From NCBI RefSeq assembly GCF_039822205.1, contig NZ_JBAGBW010000004.1, positions 31,530-95,529 on the forward strand: 64,000 nt of DNA. Direction: 5' to 3'. A program made the position numbers and the translations under genes. This DNA is from Thermodesulfobium sp. 4217-1. Its GTDB lineage: Bacteria > Thermodesulfobiota > Thermodesulfobiia > Thermodesulfobiales > Thermodesulfobiaceae. Of the stretch, positions 35,897-46,094 are shown one piece after another (the first letter of the stretch is position 1; each line of letters begins with the position of its first letter). The notes under the pieces were generated by a model. It was not told the DNA's origin, made no database searches, and saw only the letters and a list, made by a program, of their open reading frames with translations.

Positions 35897-38402
35897 GTTT
35901 CAATTCCTCATAGGTATCGTAAAAACTTGACCGTTGCTTTTTTTAACGATAAATATAATGTGTACACGTTTCAATTCCTCATAGGTATCGTAAAAACTAG
36001 CCAAAGTAGTTTGTTGAAATCATTTCGTAATTCATGTTTCAATTCCTCATAGGTATCGTAAAAACAATGTAATAAACATGAAGGGCGTGTTTGCTAATTG
36101 CTAGTTTCAATTCCTCATAGGTATCGTAAAAACTCGAAAGAAATCACAGAAGATTTTAATTTGATTTGGTTTCAATTCCTCATAGGTATCGTAAAAACTC
36201 GAAAGAAATCACAGAAGATTTTAATTTGATTTGGTTTCAATTCCTCATAGGTATCGTAAAAACAAATTAGGGATCTCCGAACAGGAGAATATTTATTGTA
36301 GTTTCAATTCCTCATAGGTATCGTAAAAACCGAAATAGCCTGGGTCTTCAGGGTCAAGAATGAAAACATGTTTCAATTCCTCATAGGTATCGTAAAAACC
36401 TTAATAGAGTTAATGTTTATTTTGAAGTATAGACATGTTTCAATTCCTCATAGGTATCGTAAAAACCTATTGGGAACATCAATACAGCTTTATCCCATAC
36501 GAGTTTCAATTCCTCATAGGTATCGTAAAAACCTTAATAGAGTTAATGTTTATTTTGAAGTATAGACATGTTTCAATTCCTCATAGGTATCGTAAAAACC
36601 TCTTTTTTGAGGAGTATTTGTACTGGCGTGATGTGAGTTTCAATTCCTCATAGGTATCGTAAAAACCCTTTATCCCTAAATTCCTTCAAGGCTGGGACAT
36701 CAAGTTTCAATTCCTCATAGGTATCGTAAAAACCATCAATGAGCAACCAATTAGCTGTGTCTGCATGCCGTTTCAATTCCTCATAGGTATCGTAAAAACT
36801 GAGTGGGTGTGTATGTATACATCAAACCGCACTCTGTTTCAATTCCTCATAGGTATCGTAAAAACACAAAGATCAAAGAAGCTTTCCTCACGTGGGAAAG
36901 CTGTTTCAATTCCTCATAGGTATCGTAAAAACTTTAGTACAATTATATATTTTCTTTATATTTTCTATAGTTTCAATTCCTCATAGGTATCGTAAAAACT
37001 GGGATATCTGATTTTGCAAGACAACACGAACTATCTAGTTTCAATTCCTCATAGGTATCGTAAAAACTAAATCCATCTTCATCCACATCTATCCTGGATG
37101 CCCTGTTTCAATTCCTCATAGGTATCGTAAAAACTATATTAATCGAAATCATCATAACCTTCTTCATACTCGTTTCAATTCCTCATAGGTATCGTAAAAA
37201 CTTTTTGCGCATCTTCTTTTGCTTTATCTGTTTTCCCATGTTTCAATTCCTCATAGGTATCGTAAAAACCGTAAAATCTCTTGCTGGGACACTTGATTTA
37301 TTTTGGTTTCAATTCCTCATAGGTATCGTAAAAACTGAACGTGTATAAAGCCAAATAACGTTTAGACTATGTTTCAATTCCTCATAGGTATCGTAAAAAC
37401 AAAGATTTTTACGCTTCCATTTCTGAAGACATACTGTTTCAATTCCTCATAGGTATCGTAAAAACTGCAACAATAAGATCATCAATTGTTTCAAATTTTC
37501 TGTTTCAATTCCTCATAGGTATCGTAAAAACAGTATTTCAGATTATTTAAATAAACACAAAAAATAGTTTCAATTCCTCATAGGTATCGTAAAAACCTTG
37601 CGGAAAAGAAAGCACAGGCAAAACAAGAAAAGAGTTTCAATTCCTCATAGGTATCGTAAAAACCATCTGATCTTCGCTCACTCTTTCCGAGTGAGCGTAG
37701 TTTCAATTCCTCATAGGTATCGTAAAAACTATTTTAGTACTACGCACAATATTATTTTTACACTCGTTTCAATTCCTCATAGGTATCGTAAAAACTCAAA
37801 AATATTCCCAGAAGTAGTTGATTATAGATACAGGTTTCAATTCCTCATAGGTATCGTAAAAACTTTGTATTTTTCTTTGTATTTTTCTTTGTATTTTTTA
37901 GTTTCAATTCCTCATAGGTATCGTAAAAACTATTACAATCAAAACCTAAACAACCTGGATCAATTGGAGTTTCAATTCCTCATAGGTATCGTAAAAACCA
38001 TAACAAAATCTTTATTGGTTTTTGCCCCTTTTGTAGTTTCAATTCCTCATAGGTATCGTAAAAACTTATATTTTGTTGCCCATTGAATGTTATTTGGTTT
38101 CTGTTTCAATTCCTCATAGGTATCGTAAAAACCCATAATCCATATTTCGTTCTCCTTTCAAAAAACATGTTTCAATTCCTCATAGGTATCGTAAAAACAT
38201 ATCATTTGAGCCATTGCTTTGTTATATGCATCTTGGTTTCAATTCCTCATAGGTATCGTAAAAACAGAAGGGAGATGACGATGAGTTAATTATTCTTGGG
38301 GAGTGTTTCAATTCCTCATAGGTATCGTAAAAACAGAGTTACTTAATTTGCTTAGACATGAGCTTGTTATCCGTTTCAATTCCTCATAGGTATCGTAAAA
38401 AC
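35897..38402 (-). CRISPR. CRISPR array, 38 repeats of 30 nt, 37 spacers
   Basis: On the + strand the 30-base repeat begins GTTTCAATTCCTCATAGG and ends TATCGTAAAAAC. I count 38 copies starting at 35897, 35968, 36036 and so on to 38373, all apparently identical, with spacers of about 33-41 bases. Read on the minus strand the repeat ends ATTGAAAC, the usual 5' handle left by Cas6 in type I-B and III systems. The array is therefore transcribed leftward, with its leader beside cas2. Spacers at 36134-36168 and 36199-36233 are identical, as are those at 36400-36436 and 36533-36569. Chance open frames across the array are not genes. Confidence 0.98.
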
Positions 38403-38548
38403 CACTAGACTTAACTAAGTATTTTAGCATACTAAACATGAAATTCCAAGCTTAACATAATAAAAAAGCTGAATATTTATGCTTTTATTTTAAAAGAGAT
38501 TCTGTCTATATATCATATATTTGTCATTATTTGGAATCGACAGATAAA
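38403..38548 (-). promoter_or_regulatory. CRISPR leader with pre-crRNA promoter
   Basis: This 146-base AT-rich region lies between the cas2 stop and the first transcribed repeat. On the minus strand TTGGAA (38449-38444) and TAAAAT (38426-38421) have a 17-base spacer, a good promoter that would start transcription about 10 bases before the array. Leader position and handle orientation agree, so new spacers should enter at 38402. Confidence 0.75.
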
Positions 38549-38821
38549 TTAAATAAAATTAATATCTGATTTCTTATCCTTTCCTACGACGATTCTATCT
38601 GTATATCTTTGAGATTCGAACTTATAAATAATTAAGCTATCGCCTTCTTCTTCATTTACAATCTTTGCTAAAACAGAAATCAATCTTTTAAGTTGTGACT
38701 CAGTTAAATTCCCTTCAAAAACTGAGTTTTGGACCCACTGCAAATATGCTCTGCACTTTTTTAACATCTTTGAACATCGTTTTTCGCTTACATCATAGTA
38801 CAAGATTATAAACATTACCAA
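38549..38821 (-). CDS. cas2: CRISPR adaptation protein Cas2
   Basis: This 90-residue ferredoxin-like protein begins MFIILYYDVSEKRCSKML, with the conserved Asp after the first strand. It forms the dimeric core of the Cas1-Cas2 integrase. It overlaps the cas1 end by seven bases and lies next to the leader. Confidence 0.93.
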   Translation of the reverse strand: MVMFIILYYDVSEKRCSKMLKKCRAYLQWVQNSVFEGNLTESQLKRLISVLAKIVNEEEGDSLIIYKFESQRYTDRIVVGKDKKSDINFI

Positions 38822-39810
38822 TCCATAACAAATGGCTTATATTCATAATATTCCATAAGAAACTTTTCAATCTTATAGCATTCTAATCTTATTAATCTTC
38901 TGTAACTAACTTCTCTTTTTAAAGTTGAATGTTTTATTGTCTGATTCAATCTTTCCTGTAATACTTCTAAAAACTTTCTACAACCTGATGGTTTCAAAAT
39001 AATTCCATTTAAATTATTATCAAAATCTTTACTGTCAATTATTCCTTTGTTCAAAACAGCAAATATGGTTCTATCACCAATTACTGGTTTAAATATTTCT
39101 GCTATATCCAGATTCAGAGAGAACCTTCTGAAATTAGTTGCATGCAAAAAACCCATTCGTGGGTCTAGATGAGTTTGATATATCTCAGAAAGGCAATAGG
39201 TATATATCAAAGAATTAGAAAAGCTAATCAAAGCATTTAAGTAATCTTTAGGAGGTTTTTTCGTGCGTTTTTCAAACGTAAAATCGCTATTATTAATAAT
39301 ATTTTTAAACGCACCATAATAAGATTGTTTTATTTTTCCCTCAACATGCATCAATGTCTCAATACTTTCCTGACACTCAATTTCTTGTAAATAACTTTCA
39401 ATTTCTTCGATAATACTACTTAAATTCTGCCCCCTTCTATTGTAATATTTAAGTATTTTCAAAGAATTTTTCGCTGCACCTTCTACAAAGCATCTTGCAA
39501 TCTTGAGCCTTTTATTAATTGCTTCATACGCTAATGCCTGTTTTAGTATCATGTACCCAGAGTTATAATGCTCCCGAGGGTAAAAACTGCCTATGTAGTA
39601 ATCATAAAAATTAAAAAAGTGAACAATTATTTCTTTTGTTGTTAAAAATTCTAATATTCTTTTGTTAAAATCTACTTCACCAAATACAAAAATTTCTTTT
39701 ATATTCTCTACTGGTAAAAACTTATTAGTTCCATCTTCGCTTTCAAAAAATAAAGTATTATCTTTTCTTTGAATTCTACCGCTATTAAAAATATAAATAG
39801 TCTCTTTCAT
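38815..39810 (-). CDS. cas1: CRISPR integrase Cas1 (type I-B)
   Basis: The frame is open to 39831, but family starts match MKETIYIFNSGRIQRKDNTL at the ATG 39810, giving 331 residues. Cas1 integrates new spacers with Cas2. The catalytic region includes IETLMHVEGKIKQSYYG (metal-binding Glu), then the histidine of THLDPRMGFLHATNF and the acid of SLNLDIAEIFKPVIGD. The latter two are nearly exact Cas1 signatures, so the enzyme looks active. Confidence 0.95.
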   Translation of the reverse strand: MKETIYIFNSGRIQRKDNTLFFESEDGTNKFLPVENIKEIFVFGEVDFNKRILEFLTTKEIIVHFFNFYDYYIGSFYPREHYNSGYMILKQALAYEAINKRLKIARCFVEGAAKNSLKILKYYNRRGQNLSSIIEEIESYLQEIECQESIETLMHVEGKIKQSYYGAFKNIINNSDFTFEKRTKKPPKDYLNALISFSNSLIYTYCLSEIYQTHLDPRMGFLHATNFRRFSLNLDIAEIFKPVIGDRTIFAVLNKGIIDSKDFDNNLNGIILKPSGCRKFLEVLQERLNQTIKHSTLKREVSYRRLIRLECYKIEKFLMEYYEYKPFVMDW

Positions 39811-39818
39811 TTTATTAA

Positions 39819-40316
39819 CTACACAAAGCAAAATTCATAGTGTGCACATTTTGAACAGTATTTAATTCTCTTTACTAAGGGTGAATTTTCAGAATTTAAA
39901 ACTTCTATAATTTCACGAATTCTCTTCTCGATATAATCAATATCTGAAGAGTTCAAAGTAATTTCTAAGCTCTTTTTTTCAAGCGGTATTTTTATCATTC
40001 CCTTAATTTCTACTCCTTTTAATCTAAGAAGATACATATAATATTTCAGTTGTTCAATCCCCGATTGCATAGTGGCTGAAGACTTCTTTATTTCAGCTAC
40101 AAAATATTTTCCATCTTTAAGCGTTATCATATCAATCTTGGCAGATAAATCAGGAATATATATCTCTTTTCTCTCTCTAGAAAATGATTCTTCGCTTATA
40201 AGTCTGCCTATATCAAGGTAAGTAAATTCCTGATCAGCAACCATCTGACGAGACATCAGCCATGCCTGCCTTTGACAGATAAGAAATGCATTATAAATTG
40301 ATGGAGAAATCAACAT
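39819..40316 (-). CDS. cas4: CRISPR-associated exonuclease Cas4
   Basis: This 165-residue RecB-like nuclease trims prespacers. It has the first iron-sulfur cysteine in FLICQRQAWLMS (about residue 14), the nuclease core DLSAKIDMIT then FVAEIKKSS (D...ExK), and three C-terminal cysteines in YCSKCAHYEFCF that finish the 4Fe-4S site. It ends near the cas1 start, so the two are coupled. Confidence 0.93.
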   Translation of the reverse strand: MLISPSIYNAFLICQRQAWLMSRQMVADQEFTYLDIGRLISEESFSRERKEIYIPDLSAKIDMITLKDGKYFVAEIKKSSATMQSGIEQLKYYMYLLRLKGVEIKGMIKIPLEKKSLEITLNSSDIDYIEKRIREIIEVLNSENSPLVKRIKYCSKCAHYEFCFV

Positions 40317-40325
40317 TTGATACTC

Positions 40326-42608
40326 TTACAAAAAATTTTCATTAGTATCAACTATAAATCCAACATCATCTTTATAAAGCATTTGAACGAGATCTTTACT
40401 TAAAATCTTAAAACTGCCCATTTCATCAAATGATTGATATGAATATTTTGCATCATTACTTAGCATGGGCAGACTAATAACATATTGATAAAATTGACTC
40501 TTTATTTGTAAAAACTTTTTCTTTCTTTCAAATGGATCTTCTATCTCACGTATTTCTTTAAATTTATCTAAAATTTTAGAAGCATTAATATCTTTTTCTA
40601 TAAATAAGCTATAAGAAGGCAGATCATCAATAAGTTTAAATTTCTCCTTAATACCTTTATATTCAAGTTTTTCAATACTATTAATTAATTCACTAGATTC
40701 ATTTGTTGAAGAGTTATTTTTTAACTTTTGATAATAGCTATCAATGATATCATTTAAACTACATTCATCTAACTTTTCAACTTTTTCAAAAATTGACAAG
40801 GTAGTATCTAACAATAAGCCATGATAAATATACTCACAATCGTATTTATTAGCATGATTTTTTAATCTGAAAACATAAACGCTACCTTTTGGTTTTCTAC
40901 AATGTCTATTGCATCTTCCAGCAGCCTGAATTATATTATCAAGGGGCGCAAAGTCTCTATATACTATATCAAAATCAATATCAACTCCAGCCTCCACTAA
41001 TTGAGTTGTAATTAATATTTTACGTCCTGAAAAATTTTTAATCAGATTAATTACTGCAAATCTATCAATTGGCAAAACTCTTGATGAAAGAAAAAATATA
41101 TTATGGTTAACAAATATTTCTTTTAATTTAAAGAAAAAATCTCTTGCACTTTTAATAGTATTAAAAATAAACATAAAATCTTTATCTGGATTATCTATGA
41201 TATGAGTCTTTACTATTGGTAAAAGTTCATCCAAATATAATCCATCAAGAATGATTTTGTTTATAGAATATCTATTAAAAATAGAAAAATATTTTTTACG
41301 ATTACCCTTACCAATTAAATTACAGATCTTATCCTTTTCAAAAATCATAGGCATTGTAGCTGTCAAGATAATAATCTTACAATTAAGTGTTTCTGCCAGA
41401 TTAGTTAAAAGAAAGTTTGCAAGCATCCAATATCTATAAGGTAAGGTTTGAATTTCATCTAAAATTATCACAGAATTAGAAATGTTATGAAATTTTCGCA
41501 AGATAGAATTTCCATTTGAAAGCATTGAATAAAAAATCTGCCAAAAGGTGGTTACTATAAATGGTTTATCCCAATTTTCAATTATAAATTGCGCTTTATC
41601 AGCATCCAGATAACCATCAGAAAGTTTTACTTTTATCTCTGCAAGATTATGGTGGACATTTAATATATTTTCGGATTCATAGCCATATAGGTTTTTGACG
41701 ACGTCAGCAGTTTGTTCAACTATAGATGTAAAAGGCAAAGCATAGATTATTCTTTTTATAGAATTATCACTGTTTAATATTTGTAAAGCCGTATTTACGG
41801 CAGTAAGAGTTTTACCAAATCCTGTTGGTAAATTAAGAGAAAAAATAGATTGATCTAAATTGGATAGCAAAGTATTTTCTACAAGATTATAAGCCTCTTC
41901 TCTAATGATGTTTATCTTACTATCAACAATAAAATTTGCTTTCTTATAGCTATAGACAACACTGGTATCGATGCTGGTTGCACATTCGAAAGGTTTTTCA
42001 AAAATTACATCATTTTTATCAGCATATGTAAGTATCGAAAACATCAAATTATTTACAAAATACCAAACAACATTCCATTCAATAGAATCATAGGCATCAT
42101 ATAGTTCATCGTCTATACAATTTTTTACATCTGAAAACTCTGGATGCAGTTCATTAAAATCATGCCAAATTATAACATCCCATTGTTTTTCTAAAACCCT
42201 CCACTTTTTTGTATCTACAACTAACATATCATTAAAATTATCCATATCCCCATGATGTTTTAAAATACAGATAAAAACCAAGCACGCTAATCTTATATCT
42301 TTAGACTTAAATTTTTTATATGCTATATATCCTGCAAAAATAGCAGATAAAAGAGAGTGATTTCTTAATTCCCCATAGGAGCATTTTTGGTTATCTACAG
42401 AACACTGAAGATATTCTTGAAAATATTTTGTAGATTTACCAAAATCATGATACCAAAGAGCAATTTCCAGAGCTTCCTTAAAATCATCCGCATCAATTGG
42501 TAACTTTAATAAGATTTTAGAATCAAATACACTTAAACCAATTTTCTTAACGTTATTCAAATGATCTATTAGGTATTTTTTAGGATGAGAAAAACATTTA
42601 TATTCCAT
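40326..42608 (-). CDS. cas3: CRISPR helicase-nuclease Cas3
   Basis: This 760-residue protein joins an N-terminal HD nuclease to a superfamily 2 helicase. HD motif: LWYHDFGKSTKYF (near 51). Helicase motifs: LPTGFGKTLTAVN (Walker A), VIILDEIQTLPYRYW (motif II), ILTATMP (motif III) and QAAGRCNRHCR (motif VI). It is recruited by the I-B Cascade to unwind and degrade target DNA. It overlaps the cas5 stop by one base. All catalytic motifs look intact, in contrast to Cas10. Confidence 0.94.
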   Translation of the reverse strand: MEYKCFSHPKKYLIDHLNNVKKIGLSVFDSKILLKLPIDADDFKEALEIALWYHDFGKSTKYFQEYLQCSVDNQKCSYGELRNHSLLSAIFAGYIAYKKFKSKDIRLACLVFICILKHHGDMDNFNDMLVVDTKKWRVLEKQWDVIIWHDFNELHPEFSDVKNCIDDELYDAYDSIEWNVVWYFVNNLMFSILTYADKNDVIFEKPFECATSIDTSVVYSYKKANFIVDSKINIIREEAYNLVENTLLSNLDQSIFSLNLPTGFGKTLTAVNTALQILNSDNSIKRIIYALPFTSIVEQTADVVKNLYGYESENILNVHHNLAEIKVKLSDGYLDADKAQFIIENWDKPFIVTTFWQIFYSMLSNGNSILRKFHNISNSVIILDEIQTLPYRYWMLANFLLTNLAETLNCKIIILTATMPMIFEKDKICNLIGKGNRKKYFSIFNRYSINKIILDGLYLDELLPIVKTHIIDNPDKDFMFIFNTIKSARDFFFKLKEIFVNHNIFFLSSRVLPIDRFAVINLIKNFSGRKILITTQLVEAGVDIDFDIVYRDFAPLDNIIQAAGRCNRHCRKPKGSVYVFRLKNHANKYDCEYIYHGLLLDTTLSIFEKVEKLDECSLNDIIDSYYQKLKNNSSTNESSELINSIEKLEYKGIKEKFKLIDDLPSYSLFIEKDINASKILDKFKEIREIEDPFERKKKFLQIKSQFYQYVISLPMLSNDAKYSYQSFDEMGSFKILSKDLVQMLYKDDVGFIVDTNENFL

Positions 42609-43336
42609 CAGTATAAAATAATGTTGTTTTTAAGCTCTTTAATAAAAACATAATCTTTAGGCTTTGCAGAAATTGTTTGTCCATTCATCTCTATTAAAAA
42701 ATAATCAGCTTTTAATAGCTCTCTTTCGGAAGAAAGTTCTACAGGCATATTGAGTTTAATATATTTTCTATTTTCAATTAATAATTTAATATCTTCAATT
42801 AATTCAATGCTAGATATGGGTAAAAGAGAATTTATCTCAACAAAATCATCTGGTTTACTATTTGTAAATCCATCATATATACCAATCAGAGCAAAATTTG
42901 CAAGCAATTCACTTATTCCTAGCGATATGGTATAAACTGATTTGTGATCTTTTAACATATCATATAAACTATAGATTTTGCTATCTTCCGATTGACAATA
43001 TATTCTATATTTAGGATTTTTTAAAAGTTCCAGCCTAATTTGTGTTCTTGAAGATTTTTTTGGATTTAAGCTCACAAAATCATGTGCTACCTTTACATTA
43101 ATAAAATTTTCTACCATACGAATTTTTGATATTGGATTCACTGCTGAGACACTAAATTGCCATTTTTTATCATTAAAATACTTTAAATATTCATCTTTAT
43201 CCAAACCTAAAATTGCCCCCACAATACCATAAAGAGTTGGTTTTGGCGGCACAGGAAAACTAATGGGTGACGTGGTGGTAAAAGGTACCTTAAAATGCCC
43301 ATAATCAGCCCATATATCAAAAACAACTATTTTCAT
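42608..43336 (-). CDS. cas5: Cascade subunit Cas5 (type I-B)
   Basis: This 242-residue RAMP protein opens VVFDIWADYGHFKVPFTTTS, then FPVPPKPTLYGIVGAILGL, the standard Cas5 start that holds the 5' handle of the crRNA. It lies between cas7 and cas3, four bases after cas7. Confidence 0.92.
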   Translation of the reverse strand: MKIVVFDIWADYGHFKVPFTTTSPISFPVPPKPTLYGIVGAILGLDKDEYLKYFNDKKWQFSVSAVNPISKIRMVENFINVKVAHDFVSLNPKKSSRTQIRLELLKNPKYRIYCQSEDSKIYSLYDMLKDHKSVYTISLGISELLANFALIGIYDGFTNSKPDDFVEINSLLPISSIELIEDIKLLIENRKYIKLNMPVELSSERELLKADYFLIEMNGQTISAKPKDYVFIKELKNNIILY

Positions 43337-43340
43337 AATA

Positions 43341-44288
43341 CTAACCTAAATTTGGAAGTTCAATCCATTTTTGAGGTATTTCACAACTCAATCTTAATTT
43401 ATCATCTATTTTATAATAAACATTACTAACTTTTGTCGAATTTTCTAAGACTTTTACTAATTCCGAAATATCTAAAGTAAAATCAGATAAACTTCTGATA
43501 GCAAATTCATTTGTAAAATCTTTAATTTTCAACATCTTATCTAAGTCCCCAATAAAATATCCTTTTTCGTTATAATCAACTTTCAACAAAAAACGCGGCA
43601 TCTGACCAAATTTTGAACGCGATATCAAATTTTTCGTTCCATTCCACATAGCATCAATCAATTCATTGGAATCATCTTCGCTCATATTAGTTTTTCTTGC
43701 AGCAGTTTCATTAATAATACCGTAAAAAGTTATAAAAGAATATGGCAAAACATATTCCTCTCTAAATGTAGCCTGGCCCTTACCTGCCTTTGATGCAAAT
43801 GCACCAGTACCTTTTAGATATTTAACATCAATTTTATTTAAAGACCTGCCAATTTTAAATTGAACAGGACCCGTAAAGGTGATGGAATTACTTTTATTAT
43901 CAAGTTCTTCTCGAGATTCATCATTCTTTTTTCCTTTTTCACGTTCTTTAAGAGGAATTACGCCTCCAAATAATCTTACATCAATGCATTGTTCTAATAC
44001 TTTCTCTTGATTTTCCCCAAAATCCCTCGCCCTTTCTTTTGCATCTTGTATACCCCCTTCTTTACTAGGCAATTCTCTAACAAAAATATCTTTCCCATTT
44101 GTCCCATCATATCCTTTATATTCAATAAGATAATCCCTAATTGTTCGCTTTAGTCTAACGTCAGTAACAATATTTATCTTTGTCTCTTCATCTATTCTAG
44201 GTCTATTCTCATCTGCAGGATCACCATTTGGATTTGCATCTGTAACATCGTAACAAAATAAAAGCTCGCTTTTTTTATCTAAAATCAT
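43341..44288 (-). CDS. cas7: Cascade backbone Cas7 (Csh2-type, I-B)
   Basis: This 315-residue protein has the Cas7/Csh2 opening SELLFCYDVTDANPNGDP, then IVTDVRLKRTIRDYL. It forms the crRNA-binding filament. The ATG overlaps the cas8b stop by one base (TGATG). Confidence 0.94.
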   Translation of the reverse strand: MILDKKSELLFCYDVTDANPNGDPADENRPRIDEETKINIVTDVRLKRTIRDYLIEYKGYDGTNGKDIFVRELPSKEGGIQDAKERARDFGENQEKVLEQCIDVRLFGGVIPLKEREKGKKNDESREELDNKSNSITFTGPVQFKIGRSLNKIDVKYLKGTGAFASKAGKGQATFREEYVLPYSFITFYGIINETAARKTNMSEDDSNELIDAMWNGTKNLISRSKFGQMPRFLLKVDYNEKGYFIGDLDKMLKIKDFTNEFAIRSLSDFTLDISELVKVLENSTKVSNVYYKIDDKLRLSCEIPQKWIELPNLG

Positions 44289-46093
44289 CAGTTTTCCTCC
44301 AAGTTTTCTTCATTTTTTTTAAATTTCTTCTCTAAAACCATACCTAATGTAAAATAATAGCTTAATTCATCAACTGAATACCTTGAAAAATCACTATTCA
44401 TAAGATAAGATCCAATAATTTCTTCTAATTTTTTGTAATAGTTTTCATCATATTCTTCTAGTTTATTTATTGCTTCACTAAATATCTTTTTTGCTATTTT
44501 TTCATCGATCTTTAAACCATTAAGTTTTTTTCTAAATGGTTTAGAGTTCCGATCGCGGTATTGTATGTTAAGTAACCTCTGGATTAGTACGCCTTCTAAA
44601 AAAAGTGCTTTTTTTGTGCTGTCATCAAAAATAGGATAATGTTTAAAAAAACTCTCATAATTTTCATTTGATTCATTCACATTAAACCTCCTTCTAATTA
44701 AAATATTAATTTCTTCCAGATACAATAAAATTTTAAAGGATTTTAAGGTAAAGATAGATAACGTAAAAAAATTATCTGAATTCAAAAATATTTGTCTGAA
44801 TTTTTGCATAAATCTACTAAAAAGAAAATCAACGTCAATGCCCTGACCAATAAAAATATTGTTTAATATTTCAAGGAAAGCTTTATCAAATCCTCCATCA
44901 AATTTGTTGTTTGGGAAAAACTCTCTAATAAATGTAAATGAGAAATCAAATTTTACCTCATCATTCTTAGTAGACATAGAGTCAAATATACCGATAGGGT
45001 CCCTTTTAAAATCATCAACTGCATACATTGCATCAACTAATTGTTTCAATCTTGTAGGAGCAATTTCTTGGATATAAAGCAATATATTAAAAGCACTCTG
45101 AGAAACTTTATAAAAAACAAAATTAAAATTAACAAGATTATTCTCAGCTGACAATTTTTTTATAATGCTTTTTTCTGCTTTATATGTGGTTCCTGAATCA
45201 TTCGAAAGGGTAAAATTCTTAAAATCTTTAGATATCTTATTTAATAACGTTTTTAACATTGATTTATCTGGATAAATCAGTTCAGGTATTAAATAATAAT
45301 CAAATCCACAAAACTTGTAATTTAAATTATCTTGAATATATTTTTTTGCCCTTTCAAGAACTTCCACACAACCTGGACATACAGGATAGTTTTTCCATGC
45401 AAGACCTTGATCAAAGCCGCCAGTTACAAAGCTTCTTTTGTCAACTGTATAGAAATTATAAGTGTTAACAAAACCCCAAACTTCTGTAGCTTTTTGTCCA
45501 CATACGTAACAGAGCTTATTTTTCGCCTTACTTTGGGTATTATATTTAGAATAATAATCTTTATATTTATTTTCTTTGCTAATAAATGGTTTTTTAAATA
45601 CGTGCATATCACCTACATAATACATATTATCTTGATCTACAAATTGAAGAGTAATAGCCTTTGATTTTTTAGAGTTATTTAAATTATTTTCTACATAACT
45701 TTTAATTTTATCCAGATTAGAGCTTATTTCGGTATGTAATTTATTAACAAAATTTAAATCGTCTGGTTCTAACTTATTATTCTTTTTAAAATCATCAAAA
45801 AATCTCATATATTTCTTGAAAGCTTTATCAATGGATTTAGGATCAATTCTAGTAGTAGGTGTAAGATCTGTCTGATTACCCTTTCTTCCTTTGAAAAAAT
45901 ATTTCATCTTTTTATCCTGGCTGTATTCTTCATATTGAGTTTCTTTAAAAATAGGGTTATTTTTATCCGAATAATCAAAAATAATCTTAAAAATTAAGTC
46001 GTATTTATCACTTTTACCAATTTCATCAATAAACTCATCCAATTCGCTTTTCTCTTCCAAAACACTTCCTATAGCAAAAAGAGCTTCTATCAT
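44288..46093 (-). CDS. cas8b: Cascade large subunit Cas8b (Csh1-type)
   Basis: This 601-residue protein lies between cas6 and cas7, the place of the I-B large subunit. A zinc-binding pair of CxxC motifs is present in LCYVCGQKATEVWGF (about 199) and NYPVCPGCVEVL (about 243), as in the Csh1/TM1802 family. Cas8b recognises the PAM and may include the small-subunit part at its helical C-terminus. Confidence 0.88.
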   Translation of the reverse strand: MIEALFAIGSVLEEKSELDEFIDEIGKSDKYDLIFKIIFDYSDKNNPIFKETQYEEYSQDKKMKYFFKGRKGNQTDLTPTTRIDPKSIDKAFKKYMRFFDDFKKNNKLEPDDLNFVNKLHTEISSNLDKIKSYVENNLNNSKKSKAITLQFVDQDNMYYVGDMHVFKKPFISKENKYKDYYSKYNTQSKAKNKLCYVCGQKATEVWGFVNTYNFYTVDKRSFVTGGFDQGLAWKNYPVCPGCVEVLERAKKYIQDNLNYKFCGFDYYLIPELIYPDKSMLKTLLNKISKDFKNFTLSNDSGTTYKAEKSIIKKLSAENNLVNFNFVFYKVSQSAFNILLYIQEIAPTRLKQLVDAMYAVDDFKRDPIGIFDSMSTKNDEVKFDFSFTFIREFFPNNKFDGGFDKAFLEILNNIFIGQGIDVDFLFSRFMQKFRQIFLNSDNFFTLSIFTLKSFKILLYLEEINILIRRRFNVNESNENYESFFKHYPIFDDSTKKALFLEGVLIQRLLNIQYRDRNSKPFRKKLNGLKIDEKIAKKIFSEAINKLEEYDENYYKKLEEIIGSYLMNSDFSRYSVDELSYYFTLGMVLEKKFKKNEENLEEN

Positions 46094-46094
46094 T

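Noticed and set aside
35897..38402. Several open frames across the CRISPR array with repeated FQFLIGIVKT or VSIPHRYRKN segments
   Set aside because: They arise from translating the repeat in different frames; the array is noncoding.
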